From contig CM063290.1 in NCBI GenBank assembly GCA_032173965.1, positions 9,945,501-10,009,500 of the forward strand: DNA of 64,000 bases, given 5' to 3'. The notes under the pieces were generated by a model. That model ran no database searches and was not told the DNA's origin. It was given only the letters and a program-made list of their open reading frames with translations. A program made the position numbers and the translations under genes. Below, piece by piece: positions 14,364-27,460 of the stretch; position 1 is the stretch's first letter; each line of letters opens with the position of its first letter. Source of the stretch: Sitta carolinensis. Lineage: Eukaryota; Chordata; Aves; Passeriformes; Sittidae.

Positions 14364-14528
14364 GGATGGAGAGAAGGATGGGTGGATGGATGGATGGATG
14401 GATGGATGGATGGATGGATGGATGGATGGATGGATGGATGGGGATGGAAGGAAGGATATGGATGGATGGATGGATGGATGGATGGATGGATGGATGGATG
14501 GATGGATGGATGGATGGATGGATGGATG
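14364..14528 (+). repeat. (GGAT)n tetranucleotide array, about 165 bp
   Basis: Two blocks of GGAT repeats (about 14381-14440 and 14459-14528) are separated by a short GGAA-rich interruption. Because 4 is not a multiple of 3, every frame is open across the pure tract. It translates as repeated Met-Asp-Gly-Trp on the plus strand and Ile-His-Pro-Ser on the minus strand. These are artefacts, not proteins. The length suggests it is polymorphic. Confidence 0.97.
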
Positions 14529-15084
14529 CTCAGTATCCGCTGACAGTAACTCTTTTCTCTGCTTGGCTGGTGATGTTCCAGCTGTGTGTTGGCACAGAAT
14601 CTACAGGATAATTCCTCATTTTCAGACACATGGGTGCCCAGATACCAGAGGGGAAGTGTAGCCTTGCTCTGAAGTCAGAGCCTGGGTTAAACCCCAATCC
14701 AGACATCTCCAGCTGGATGAGAGCTACGTTTAAGGAGAAACTTTTGCTCCTTTTTCTTTCAGGGCCCCAGGAAGCCTGTGAGAATGTAGGAGATATGCTG
14801 GTAAGACAAGGTTGGAGAAGCAAGACCAGGATGGCAGAGCTATTCCTGCCTGTCAGTTCTTTCTAATCCCGAGGCTGCAGAAACAGCTGGAGCTACTACT
14901 TACACTCCTTTCTTCTGAGAGCATGAGTCTTCACAAAGACGGGTATTTTTTCCAAGTGCACAGCTTTCTGGCTGCTATTTTTGCTGCGCTGTCTGATCTG
15001 CTCCCGTGGCATGATGATATTTCTGTTCTTTCCTTTACAGCATCTCCCCTGACAGTGCCTTGCAAGCATCCACAGTTACGAGCT

Positions 15085-15215
15085 TGCCTTTTCCCTTTGG
15101 TAGAGAGGGAAACTGAGGCAGGAGAAGAGCTTCCAAACAGCCACGGTTACAGAGAAAGTAGGAGACCTCAGGAGCTTAGCTCTGGGTTTAGTGTTTTAGC
15201 AGCAAGGCCATCCTT
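15085..15215 (+). mobile_element. Second MIR/CORE-SINE-like relic
   Basis: AGAGAGGGAAACTGAGGCAG followed by a degraded 'gtcacacagctagtaagtgg'-like stretch (CACGGTTACAGAGAAAGTAG) matches the MIR core in order and spacing. It is more diverged than the copy at 27.4 kb. It overlaps a plus-strand open frame (14812-15291) that I consider non-coding. Confidence 0.4.
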
Positions 15216-15283
15216 CCCCTCTGAACTGGGCTACTTTAAGTTGCCTCTGCGTTTTATTATGTACAGGATTTTCGTCAGACGTG

Positions 15284-15620
15284 CAAAGTAAATTAGCACC
15301 GTATTCACAGCCATAATCACCTACCAATGATCTCATACATGTGGCACAAAGGGAAAGGATCTGCATGGGATTCTGTTCTGCAAGTATAATCCGCCCATAG
15401 CCTCCTTGTTAATTAGCTCCTCTCAAGCATCCAATCTGTGGCAATTATAGCAATCAAAAATGCATTCATCCCCCCACCCCTCCTGCTCCCCATCAGCACC
15501 TGACAAGCCGCAGGCACATTATCCCAAACCACGGCAAGCGCGCGCTGATAGGACAGAAACCTCCCCGCCGCCTGACTCAGGATTCATCACCCACAATACC
15601 AGCCCTGGCACAAGGCCTTG
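15284..15620. promoter_or_regulatory. Candidate conserved non-coding element
   Basis: Unique sequence mixing TAAT-rich stretches (GTTAATTAGCTCC near 15409, CAATTATAGCAATC) with a CpG-bearing core (ACGGCAAGCGCGCGCTGATA near 15532). No repeat or coding explanation was found. Confidence 0.25.
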
Positions 15621-15756
15621 CATACCAGGAATTATTACAAAAAAAGGAAGAAAAGGAGACAGAAAGAGACAGATTTCAATTTTCTCCCATAGTTTTGGGA
15701 GCCCATAGAAAACTGAGTAAAAGATGCTATTTAGCCCATTGGGTTCAATTGGTGTC

Positions 15757-15766
15757 GTCTTCTTCT

Positions 15767-15799
<33 letters not shown>
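15757..15799 (+). repeat. (CTT)n leading into a 31-base poly-T tract
   Basis: CGTCTTCTTCTTC runs into 31 consecutive T (15769-15799). Read on the minus strand it is a poly-A followed by GAAGAAGAAG. No polyA signal precedes it. Confidence 0.9.
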
Positions 15800-15803
<4 letters not shown>

Positions 15804-16849
15804 ATGTCAATGGAAAAGTGAATCTCTCTTATTTTGATGTTGCCTGATTGTAAGTGCTGCTTGCCACATCGTGCCAGGAGGCCCAGGTGGGATGAATGCC
15901 TGGGCGATGGATGCATTGTGCTGAGCTCCTCGAGGCACACTTTGTGAGAGCAGCAGTGGGATTGCGCTGGGGGAGCTGGGAGTGGAATCCCACTACAAAG
16001 ATCTGCCAGTTAAATGCAGCTCCTTCCTCCTCCTGCTTCTTCCCGTAATTCTTACTCCAGGATCTCTGGGGCATGTGTGCAAGTGCAGCTACTGGTGGGA
16101 ACCTTGATTTGAAGATTGCACTATAGGCACTCCTTGCTCCTCTTAGGATCAATAATATTGTATTTCTTGGGCAAGCCCCTTTGATTTTGCACTAGTACCT
16201 GCTATCTGAGTAATCCTAGAGGTAAATTTGTTTCTTAGCTTCCTGAATGGATTGTTTCTTTGCTGTCCAAGTACCTTTTTCAGTCCAGATCCTGTCATTG
16301 ACCTGCATGCACTCAGTTCCAGTAGCCCTCCACAGCTACCCATTGCTGTGTCTCAGTGCTGGCACAGAGGACAATCCTTGTGAGTGCTCCTAGGTCAATC
16401 CTATGTAAAATCAGCTGGATGAGCTGGTTGCAGCAGCGCTCACAAGCCTCCTAGTCCAGCTTGTCTGTGGGCAAATCATCCTTCAGGTAGACTGATCCAT
16501 TGGGAAAGCTGAAGTCAGTCTAATGATCAACCTGCCAATGGGAGAGATCACAGGCCCAACTGGTTAAACCATTCTGGGTCCTGTAGACTGCATGATGCTG
16601 CCAGGCTTTTAGCTCTGAAGTGTTGAGAAAAGTCCACCAAGGGAATGATGGTCCAATAAAGCACAGGCTGAGTTCAGCAGAGTCCCCAGATAGCTGCTGC
16701 ATCCAAAATTACTTGCTCCTTGGTCTCCTTCAAGGTCCTCCCAAAGAGGGAATTACTGCTGCTGTTCACAGACAAAATATGAGGGGGATGCTAAGCAGGG
16801 GTCAGGGTGTGCTGCTCTATGGAGGTGTAGGAACCTCTGCAGAGGACCT

Positions 16850-17180
16850 GAGCCTTTACATCGGTATGGAAATGGCTGGAGAATGGGAACTAATCAGTAT
16901 ATACGGAAATAGTGGGAATATTAGCTGAATTAGCTAAGCTGTCATTCAGCTTCCCTTTTCCCTTCCTGCTTTCTTTCCTTCCCAAGCCAAAAGAGCTGGT
17001 TTACATTCTAATGGCTTTAATTACTTCACGAAAATGTGAGCGGATGGGGAAGCGCTGCCACCAACAACGCTTTCATGGTCGGCTGAACGCAATTTGAATT
17101 AATTTGGCTGAGATGGCTATTAGCACTAATACTCCAGGGCCTGTCTCGCTAGTGGTGCTTTAACTTCCCATGCCCCTGAC
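16850..17180. promoter_or_regulatory. Candidate conserved non-coding element
   Basis: Unique sequence that keeps CpGs in an AT-rich setting (TTCATGGTCGGCTGAACGCA) next to homeobox-like cores (AATTTGAATTAATTTGG near 17091, GCTATTAGCACTAATAC near 17116). Retained CpG in AT-rich DNA often marks constraint. No repeat or coding frame accounts for it. Confidence 0.27.
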
Positions 17181-20100
17181 AGAGTGGAGGCTTCCAGGCA
17201 CTTGCTCAGCTGCCCACCCGCTGAGGGCATCTCAAGGAGAGTTAGAAAGTGTTCCTTCTCCTTATCATCTCCTTCAGTCCTGGCTTTATTTCACTTAAAT
17301 GTATTCTTATTTTGGAAATGACTTAGAGCTGTCATTGAGCCTGTATCAAGCCATCTTTCTGTGCCTCTATCTCTCACAATTGCACTCTCTGGCATCCAGA
17401 AGATGTGAAAGTGCATCCCAGCTTGGGTCTGTGCCTGAGTGCTCGTCTCTGTGTGTACATGTGCGTATTCTCTGTTGTGGACTGAGGGGCTGAGCTCCAG
17501 CTGCTCTTACTTGGTGGAAAAAATAGCAGGATCCCCTCCTCAGCTTAGTCACATCTACTAGCTCACAATATTTCTGGGGACTTCACTTCTCTAGGATCTC
17601 TTCCTCTGGAAATGGCCTGAAGGTTTAAAAGCTTCAGGGGTGGGACTGGCAGCCCTTTGGCAGCACAGTGCTCCAAGGTTCAGCTGGTCCATATGAGCCT
17701 CATCTCTCTAGGAAGCCAAGGGAGAAGCAGCAGCTCTGGCAGCATCAGGGCAGCACCTGAGAGCTGAAACTGGCTGCTGTTTTGTGTACAGAATCCCCTT
17801 TTCTACAGCCTCAGGATGTACCATACTCAGGATGTTAAACCCCAGAACCAGCCAGAGTTTCCCTAGGCTCTCTCCTCCCTCCCTTCCTGTGTGTCCTGCT
17901 TAGGATCAGTGCCACCTTGCAGGCAAGCCTTGGAGGCAAGTGGCTGCTGGACTGGCACAGCCATGCTGGCAGCAGGTGATGTACAGACTTCAGCAGGTGT
18001 GGACTGACCAGAAAATTACTTTGCATATTAGCACCTCTCAGGGTTGTGTTTGCAGCAGTTCACTTGGATTGGTCAAAAGAAACAGAAGCTTGCTCCTGGT
18101 CCTTTATTCCCACATCCCCTCCAGCCCCATCTGATCTCATGGCTGGTGTGAGAGAGGCAGGCTGTGTGGATGCTTTGGTCTCTCTTGCCCTTGATTTGCA
18201 CCCCTCTGCCATCACATTCAGGCTGGCCTCTACCACTGTTGCAACAGCCAGGGAGAGAGATTTGGCTGGGTGTTAATAAAGAGCCTGAAGGAGAAGGAAA
18301 TTAAAGTAATCTTCTGCATTGTGTCCTTTCCTCTACCCCCACTGTGCTCCATACTCCCTGTCTCACACACACACTCTGCTTCTCATTGCAAATGCTCTCT
18401 CCTGGGATGGATTTTCTTTGATCCATCTGCAACCAAATCCTCACAAACGCCACCAGCTTCACCGACTTACAAATCTGTTGCGCTTGAGTGGGCTAAGAAG
18501 CCTGACACTGCTTTGGATTTCATGTCCCTTTCAAACTTCAGCTGGAAGGAGACAGCACTGAGACCCCCTTAGCCATTGCTGGAGACTGGTATTCCATATC
18601 CTCTTCTGCACTATCTGAAGTGCCTGTTTTCTGTGTCACACTGGGCTGGAGGTGGGACCAGCAGTGTTGAGGGTGATGGTGTTGGTGAGTGCTGAGTGGG
18701 GCCAGGGTAACTCCTTTGGGAGTTTTTGCTCTTGGTCTTATCTTCAAGCAATGTTTCCCCAGAACTCTTGGGCCACCTGGCTCAGCCTATTGCCTTCACT
18801 GCCTCCACTCTCTTCCCCTGCATCTGCATTAGTCAGGCCCTTGGCAGTGACTCAGCTGCTCCCTAAGCACACACCTGGCTGTCCCAGCTGCAGCAGGCTG
18901 CTGTACCCCTCGCCTTTTGCCCTCCTCATGAAAATTTGATCTCAGCTCAAGAGTGTTCAACTAGGACATCTTTCTGCTGCTGTGCTGCTCTGAAGGAAGA
19001 GGGCAGCAGTGCTGCTCATAACTACCATGGGCACCTTTGCTGAAGAAGTGCCCCAAACTTTCTGTGTCAGTTCTACCCCTCATCAGATTAAAGCTGTTGC
19101 CTCTGCCTGGCTCTCAGACTGTCCTGGAGCACCTTGAGGTGTCCCCAAAGGGGTGCACAGCCCCTCCCAAGGGATGAGCTCCTGGAGCAAGCTGAATTGA
19201 TAGGAGATCTTTACAGCATCATGGATCAGAGGATTGAAACTTTGATACACCCTAGTGCTTAGGAGGGCAGTATGTCCATACCAAGGTCTTTGGATGCTCC
19301 AGAGCTTGATGTGAGACACCTTCTTGGACTCCAGCCTGAACCTGAGGCTAGACAGGTTGCAGGCTGCAGGGGAATTTAGTCTTGTTCCAGCCCTGCAACT
19401 GGACATACCAGGATACAAAGAGAACAATCAAATATTAATATTCATCCTTGAGTGCTGGTGATGGACTGATTGCTGTCTGCAAGGAAGATATCAGACTGCT
19501 CACGGCAGGGACAGCTTTCTGAGGTATAAAAGAGATTATTGTATATTTAAAATACAGACTTTGAGAAATGTTTTCTTGGCTCCAAGAAGAAAAGCTTCTT
19601 TATTTGTGGAGTTAATTTGCATTTACTGTAGCCTGCATTAAAGTTACCCGTTTCCTTTCATTCAAGGGACTTCTCCTTTGTTCACATGAAAGCAGGCAGA
19701 TTAACCATCTGCAATGCACGTGTTCCTCCTGCTAATTGCTTATGGGATTCTTCCCTTTAAACTCCCCAGAATGACTTCCCAAAGACTAAGCCAAAGTCAC
19801 CACAACTTCCCAAGAAGATTACCTAGGAGGGGAGGCTCTGTCACAGCTACATCAAAATACTGAGCCTGGACAAACACTGAGGGATGGACCCAGCACCCAA
19901 TTCTACTGATGCTTTCTAGGTTACAACAGCAATCTGAAACGGTGTCTGTCAGACATCACTTCCCTGCTGGCCCTGTTGGCATCCTGCAAGCAGATCACAG
20001 GGAGACGTCAGGCAGCTTTGAAAGGAGCTCTTGACTTCTTGGGTGCATATGCAGCATGTCATGAAGTGTGTCAGTTCCTCCAGCATTCCCTGCCTGGCTT

Positions 20101-20189
20101 GCTAATGAGAGCTCCTTTGATTCAGCATCCCTCTTTGCCCTTGCTGGTATGTAGCAGGGCTTTTGATGGCATCATCAAGTAAGCTCTGT

Positions 20190-20320
20190 GGTGCTAGGTG
20201 CTGTACATATTAAAAGAGACTTCCTGTTCTGAAACATTTACAGTCTGAAAGAGCTACACAAAGGAGACAGGCTGGAAACCCAGAGAAATGAAGACCCAGC
20301 TTCAAAAAGGTATCTCAGAA
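20190..20320 (+). mobile_element. Ancient amniote interspersed repeat relic
   Basis: GTGCTAGGTGCTGTACATAT, then a gap, then ACATTTACAGTCTGAAAGAG resembles the amniote repeat motif 'tgctaggcgctgtacaaac..gacagtccctgc..gagcttacagtctaa'. That motif appears in MIR-type and related relics in reptiles and mammals. The family name is uncertain. Confidence 0.35.
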
Positions 20321-23300
20321 CCTCAAACGCACACCAATGCTAAGAAACTCCCTGGAGGCCAAGGCAAAACTGGCACACCTCCAAGATGGGTATCACACCA
20401 ACAAAAGGGGATTTTTTCTTCTTTTGAGCAATGCTTGGGAAAAACTGGCTGAGGAAGTGATTCACCACAGTACCTGCTCTGCAGAAGTGGGGCTTTGTGC
20501 CTTGCTCCTGGGTCTGTGTTTCTCTGGAGAGGTCCTGCTCCCCTATACCACACCTGCAGTTTTGCTAGTTGTTGACAATTTTGCAGATGCAAATCCTTAT
20601 CTACCTTCCACTCAGTCTTTGTCTCTTATAGGATTCAAGGAGGCATGAGATATGGATGCGTCGGATGGCTATGCCCTGCTCCTTGGACGGAACACATGAG
20701 TGAAGCTAGGTGTTTTCTAAAGCCCTTGGTCTGGGAGGGACCCACCTCCAAGTTTTACCCTTTTGTTGAGGATAAAATTGTCCAGGCAATGCCCCTGCTG
20801 CCCGTTTTCAGCAGGCCTGCATGTCTGTGAACCATTGAGCAAATATTCTTTAAGTCCCCCTCAGGGGAACCTGATCTGACTTTCCCCAGAGACGTTTAGC
20901 TTGCAGGGATTCAACACTAAGATTTATACATGTTTTAGCTAAGTGATTTAATGACTGCAAATCACTAAAGCAAGTTGAAATAAGAGCAAGTGATGCAGCT
21001 AAGAAAAGGCTTTCAGAGGAGACAAGGTTTGTAAGTTGTCAGAGGGAACTCTCTTCCTGTCCTCCATTTAACATGAAAATTTGCCTATTTTTATGCTTCT
21101 AGCACCAAAAAAGAGGATTTCTGACTCATTATGGGATGGAAGTAACAGAGCTTCTTAGGCTCGAAGGACGAAAGCAGCAATCATAGGGACTGAGCATCAT
21201 ACACTCCCCTCCCCCAAAAAATGCTGTACCAGTTTTCAGCATCCAATGTCACTAAATCCTTTGTGGGAAAGTACTGCATCTCTCATCCAAGCAGCCTGGA
21301 ACGAAGATTTCATCTAAAGCGCCACCTTGCCTTTGCACAAGGGTATTTGTAGAGAACAAAAGCTTCAAATAATCCTCCTCATCTTAATAAAAGGATAAGA
21401 CACACTTACAAGCAGTCTGGGGAAAAATCTAGTCAGGTTTCAAATTTGGACAGGCAGCTTAAGCCAAGGAGATTAAAGAGTTTGACAGACGTAAGTATTT
21501 CTGTCCTCCTGCATTGTTGTGTGAGCAGAAGACAGCAATGTAGGTTCTTAGATGATCCTGGCAGTCCGCTGGGAAGAGCTGTCCAAATTCCTTGATTTCC
21601 TTCCTGTGAGGGAATACTGGTTCAGACTGTTGGCTGGCACAGACTGGCTTTTCCCCTCTGACGGCAGGGGAACCCAGCCAATTCCAGCCTGCTGAGCTCC
21701 TGGCTCGCTTTCCGAGCTGCAGTGTTGAGGGTAAGTGTGCCGGGAGAGTCTTCAGTGAATGAGCCTGTGTGCTCAAGAGAGACCATCTGGTTTTACTGGA
21801 AGCACTGCAGATTAGAGGTCTCCTAATGGTATTTAATTTAGATTCCACAAGGCCTCCAGTGGCTAGCTAACAAAGGATCAAAAATGTATTTCTTAAAACA
21901 TCTCCACTGAGAGATAGCAAAGCTGCTGAGGCTTAGTGGAAGTAAGTGTGTAAACACTGCTCAGCAAGCTCCTCAGCACAGACTTGGTTTATGCAGAACA
22001 GCAAGAGAGAGCAGACAGACCTTAAGCTTTTTTCTAGTCTCAAGTCTTTCCAGAAGGTTATGATGGTGAGATGGGTGCTGGAGCTTGGTGCAAGAGCAGC
22101 ATGCAGCTGGCAGGGCTTCTCTTTTGCCAGCAGCATAGCTGTATATAGGCATATCCTTGACATAATGTTGGTGAATTTGGACCAGACAGATGAGAAATGT
22201 GAATGCGTTTCTAGGGAGAAAACTGGGTACCTCCTTATGGATGCTCAACATCTTTCAGATCCATCCTTAGACTGGTTATAAGTGGGCTTGAGATGTATGC
22301 TTTGGGATCATCTCCATTTTTAGGGATTGTGTCTGTGGATCTTTGACCATGCTGCATCTCAGCCACATTCACAAGAAGATTGCAACAGATTGTTTCACAC
22401 AGCATTCACCTGACCTCTTATGTTCTTTCTGAGTGAATCCTCACTTCCACTTGCTGCAATCAAGGAGTATTTGCTGGGATGCTAGGAGGGATGCTGGACC
22501 ATCAGGCTGTGTAACTGTTTTTCACCACAGTAAAAAAAAAAACTTATGGCAGGAACTCTGCCCAGCAGAACACTTTGCTGCTATTTCTCCAGCCCCTGCC
22601 TGCAGACAGATTTCCTGCTGTAGCAGTGAAGGACCATAAAACCTGAGCTGAGACTTCTACCACAACGGTACCATAAATCCTCAATCCGATGCTCCAATTA
22701 TCCCTCTCAGTGCACTTCTGACTTCAGAATCCCATCAGACAACTTCTCTGAAATTCTACGAGTGACAGAATCATTAAGTACAGTCTGGTCACCCTAATTC
22801 CTTAATAATTTGACATGGGCATTTTTTCACCTTTTTTATGCCCATACAGGGAGGTGATTATAATCAGGGAAGTGACTTGGTTCAAATTACATAATTGGTT
22901 TTCATATTTATTCCTCCTCACTGATCTCAGTTCAAACGTGCTCAGCTCACAAGTCAAAAAGATGATTTCTTCTAATTATCAGTTCTGAAGCTCATCTTGG
23001 GCTCTGCAAATCCAACTGTATTCTTTGTGCCTCTACCATGCTGTCACCAAGAATAAAGTGTTTGCAATCAGGAGGCAGTCAGTCATGTTCTGCTGCTAAC
23101 GTGCAAAGCAGAATGGAAGCTCATTTGCTCCTTCACCCTGCTACTGGCTCTGTTGAGTCAAGGGCAGAAAAATGCATGTTTTCAGCTGGGGCATGACTGC
23201 AGGAGGGAGATGCAGGAGTCTGTGCAGGGGGAGTAACACCAGACGGATGTTCCAGGCTGCAGGAACAGCAGATGAGGTGAGGCTGATGAATGTCGTGGGG

Positions 23301-25622
23301 GATGAAGTCACTCATGAGTCAGTCTCCTTCCACAAAGGATGAGTGAAAGGGCCATGTCCTTTTGCTTGAAAGCTTCCTGTTCTGTGGGCTGGGGTTTTAC
23401 AGCAGGCTCCTGCAGCCCTTGTGACTATTCCTGTAGTCAGGAGTTTGGATCACACAGTTGTATTTATAGGTCTGTGACACAGTCCCAGAGCTGAGGCCAG
23501 CTGGTATTGACTGATGTTTAAACAATCACTGACATTGATGCCATGGATCCTCCTCATTGAATCTGTCTCTACTAATCTCTGGTCTCTACTAATCAAGCTC
23601 TTCCCAAGCTTTCAGGCCTTGCAGTTGTAGGCTAAGACCAAATCATGGCTCTTGATGAGAAACTGGGTTGGGCTACTCTTGCTGTGGGAGTGGGAAGGGA
23701 CAAACAAAGGAAAGAGCCAGGAGGAGAGCCAGGATACTACAACTTTTTCTCCCTGTTGCATAAAGCCACTTCTGCCCTGTGGATGAAGCCACCACGGGCT
23801 CCACACTCTGACCCATCTCCTGGCAGCAGTTGCAGTCAATCTGACTCTGGGAGGTGTTGCTCTTGCCAGATGAAGGAGCGGGTCCACAGCCCTTATATCA
23901 ATCTCATCACCATGTTTGCTTGCCAATGACTTAATTTTGGACACAGAGCTGGTGGTGCTAATGGGTTTGATAGAAAGCTCATCAAAATCCAGGGCTCAAA
24001 TGGGCCTCTGCTAAGGACCTCTATTTAGCATGTCCATCTGTTGTGTGGATGGCACAGATGGCAAAAGCCACATTTCGGCAAGACCTCTGCACATCTCCTC
24101 ACCTGGCAGCCTGAGGGGCAAGCTGATGGCAGGGCCAAGGGAGCAGCACTAAGTACTGGAAAGCATTGTGGGCAGGTGGAGAAGAGCAACTGAGGATGAA
24201 GCATCGGGGACCAAAGGCAGTTTGTTTCATGAGTCATGTGCATTTTTAACAAAGTGGCTTCTACCTGGGAGAGGAGCATGCTGCCTGCTCCATCTACCAG
24301 CGCTTCCTGCCCCAGGCTGCAGGTCCTGCTGCAGCACAACCCTTGTCACACACACGTGGGCTCAGCACAGAGCACCTGAGCACAGACCTATGGGCTGCCA
24401 TACCTGGGGGTACAGAGCTCCAGCGTCTTATTTCCTGAGCCGGACATCTCTGACCTTCCCCTAGCAAACCCACTGCATTTTCAGACATCTGGTGACACAT
24501 TTGCTACCTCTTGTTCCCTCTGCCTGTGCCACCTGAGAGTTGAGGGTTTGTTTTCTGCCAGAGCTCCAGCATCTCAAGGGGATGTTGGCGTGCTGTGCCA
24601 TGTACATGGGATGCGGATGGGATGCTCTGGGGACTCTCCTGCATCACGTGGCTGCCCTGGGGCTGCAATTGCCGGGGATGTGGCTTGAAGTCCCCTTTCT
24701 TTCTTTCCAGTCTTGTGTGCCTAATTCCTCTGAAACAATCCCAAAAGGGTAGCCAAACATTTCCATAATAAGGAGCATTCTAAATAAGCAGTTTCTGTCT
24801 CTGCCTCATCTGTAGGCTTTTCTTAAGACAGCAAGTAGTTACTTTTGAAAGTAAGAACAAAAACCCAAAGAAACCAAACTGAATTTATTTCCTTTAAGCT
24901 GTTGTAGAAAATGTTAATTATGATGATGAGCTTGTCATGCTCTGTGGGTTTCATTCAGTGCTTCTACTTGGAGGGAATGAGTAAATTCTACCTATGTTTA
25001 AAGTATGGACAATTTTATACACTTACAAATATATTTTTGTATATTTATATACCTAAGCTTTCCTGATCTTGCCTACAGCTCTTTTGGAGGAAGCTTGTGT
25101 TAGTCTTGCAGATATGGATACTAAACTTGATGCATGATGCAGGAGTTCTGTACCTGAAATAAAGATAAGGTGAACAATTCCCACAGCTCCATTAATAATT
25201 TTCCCAGCAGGAAAAATGATATTCATCCTCCACTTCAGATTGGTCACTTTCTGCAGTGTTATAAAATATCTCTCATACATCCAAAATCACTCCAAAATGA
25301 AGGACTACTTTTCTCTGACTTAAAACAAAAAGGATTAACACAGAGTACAAACGCAAAGCTGATAGATAATGGCATTTCTTTCTAAATCTTCTATTACTTT
25401 CAGATTTCCAATCACCTGATGGACAAGTTCACCCCAAGTTACAGGAGCAGGTGATCACTTTTGTTTACCCCTTTGGCATATGAAGGAGATTTGTAAAAGC
25501 TTTTCCCATTTCTCTGAATTTGAAACTGACAAAGCAGACAGTCACAGTGAGTTCAGAGCAGACATTACCGAGACTTCAAATATCCTGTTTCTGAGGATCT
25601 GCATTGTTTTGCTATTTAGCAA

Positions 25623-25649
25623 ATCCATCCATCCATGCATCCATCCATC
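25623..25649 (+). repeat. Short (ATCC)n run
   Basis: About six imperfect ATCC/CATC units with one GCAT interruption. This is the same unit family as the GGAT array at 14.4 kb, on the opposite strand. Confidence 0.75.
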
Positions 25650-27390
25650 TGCAGTGAACCCTGCAGTTATCTGTGCATTGATGTACAACCATTATTTTTG
25701 CACAAACACACCAGCCCACCCATCCACCTTCATACTGTGCTGGGGCTGGTAATGCAGTGGGAGCTACTAGACTGGGACCTTGTGGTGCTTGTCAAGAAAA
25801 ACTATCTTTGCTTCAGTAAATTTTATATTAATCCTCCCAAGGTCACCTTTCTGATAAATCAAACTTTATAGGATGCCTTGGATGATACCTCACAGCCTCT
25901 CAACAGGCTCTCACACCCCAGTGTGGCAAGAGTTGTCACACTGTGAATGAAAGAAGCACCCCGGGAATTTTCACATCCAGGCACACAGCTGAGCCAGTTT
26001 CCCGAAAAGTTTTTGGAAGCACAGGTGTAGCAGGCAGGCAGAGCATAGCAGAGCCAGGATCTTCTGCCCTGCTTTTGTTGTCTACCCCTGCACATCTCAC
26101 ATGTCCTGCTCCCATCTTATCTCACTACTACTCCTGTGCCTCTTCCCTGGATGGGGAATGATGCTGTCCCCATCCCCACTGGCTCTTGTTGCGGAGAAAG
26201 AGGCAGGGAGGCATGGGATGAGGGAAAAGCACAGCATTTGAGACCTGCTGGGACAGCTGAATCATGGCTCATGAAGGGAGTGATAGGAATCTACAGCCCT
26301 GCACCAGCCCAAGAGGAAAGATGCTGAGCGAGCATCCATCCCCTGCAGCAAGCACCAGGGGAGGTTTTGCAGTTGTCCATGAGACACGTCTCCCTTGTGA
26401 CACTGCCACATTAACACCCCCTGCAAGAGCTCCCCTTCTCCTTCTTGGCTGTTGAAAGACTTCACAGGACAGCCCCAATCTTGCATGATCAAGGCTTTGC
26501 TCCATCATCTGTGTCTGGTCCCCCAGTCCTGCCCCTGCAATGCACAGCAGCAGGCAGTGCTCATTAGCCACACAGGCTGGGAGGGCTCTGCAGGATAAAA
26601 CACTGGATTTTCCCTTCTGTGAGTGCCAGCAGCTAAAGCAGCTCTCCTGGCAGCTTCTCTGGGAGAAAACATGCTGAGAGGACCCTCTGAAGAGCAAGGC
26701 ACATTTTCCATGGGTGTTTGGAGTCGATGCTTTGTCACATGGGAGAATAGAGAGCTCCAGTCCTCAGGGCAACAGAGATCCCAGCCCACTGCCAGGTGCC
26801 TCGGGGAGTCCTGCTGGCGTGGCTGCACATGGTGGCTGTAAACCACTCTGTGTCCTCGCTGAAGTCACACAGTGTCCATCCCAGCTGTGACAGTGGCTGA
26901 TGTGCAGAGCTTCCTGCCAGTCTCCAGCACCGAGAAAGGAGCAGGACCCTGGAGAGCCTCCACTGGCTGGCGTGCTCCTCCAGTAGCCCTCAGACTCCCA
27001 GGCCAATTAAAATCCTCTTAAAACGATGTGCCTCATCTCCAGATCCCTCTGGGAAACTTGCACCTCATTAGTGTAATTGGGAGGTATTTCCACTCTAGCA
27101 GAGCCCACCCTGCCACTGAACTACCAGACTGTGTGGGGGAGAGTCCTGTATACTTGAGACACAACAGGGTGAAGGGTACCAGCAGCTCTGACATCTCACG
27201 GGGACCTTCTGTAATCACTCCTTGCAGGGTTCAGCAAACAATGCAACAGCACTTTTTAATAGCATCTGTTGTTTCTGTGATGCCTGTGTCCCAAGCCCTC
27301 TGCCCCTGGAGCTCCACTCACTTCATAAATGCTTGTTGCTGTGTCTACCTACCCACAGGTTGTCTACATTTATGAAAAGCTCCCAGTTTA

Positions 27391-27460
27391 TCCTCAGGGA
27401 TTAGGAGGTAGTTATCCAACCCCCATGTCACAGATAGGGAAACTGAGGCAGAGGGTTGTG
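27391..27460 (+). mobile_element. MIR/CORE-SINE-like relic
   Basis: TTATCCTCAGGGATTAGGAG, then GTAGTTATCCAACCCCCATG and TCACAGATAGGGAAACTGAG line up with the most conserved MIR segment. In MIR this runs tcctcacaacaa, gaggtaggtactat, ccccattttacagatgagga, aactgaggcacagag. This is an ancient amniote SINE relic in sense orientation on the plus strand. Confidence 0.55.

Noticed and set aside
14351..14661. Open frames encoding repeated Met-Asp-Gly-Trp and Ile-His-Pro-Ser
   Set aside because: They are translations of the GGAT tetranucleotide array, which has no stop in any frame.
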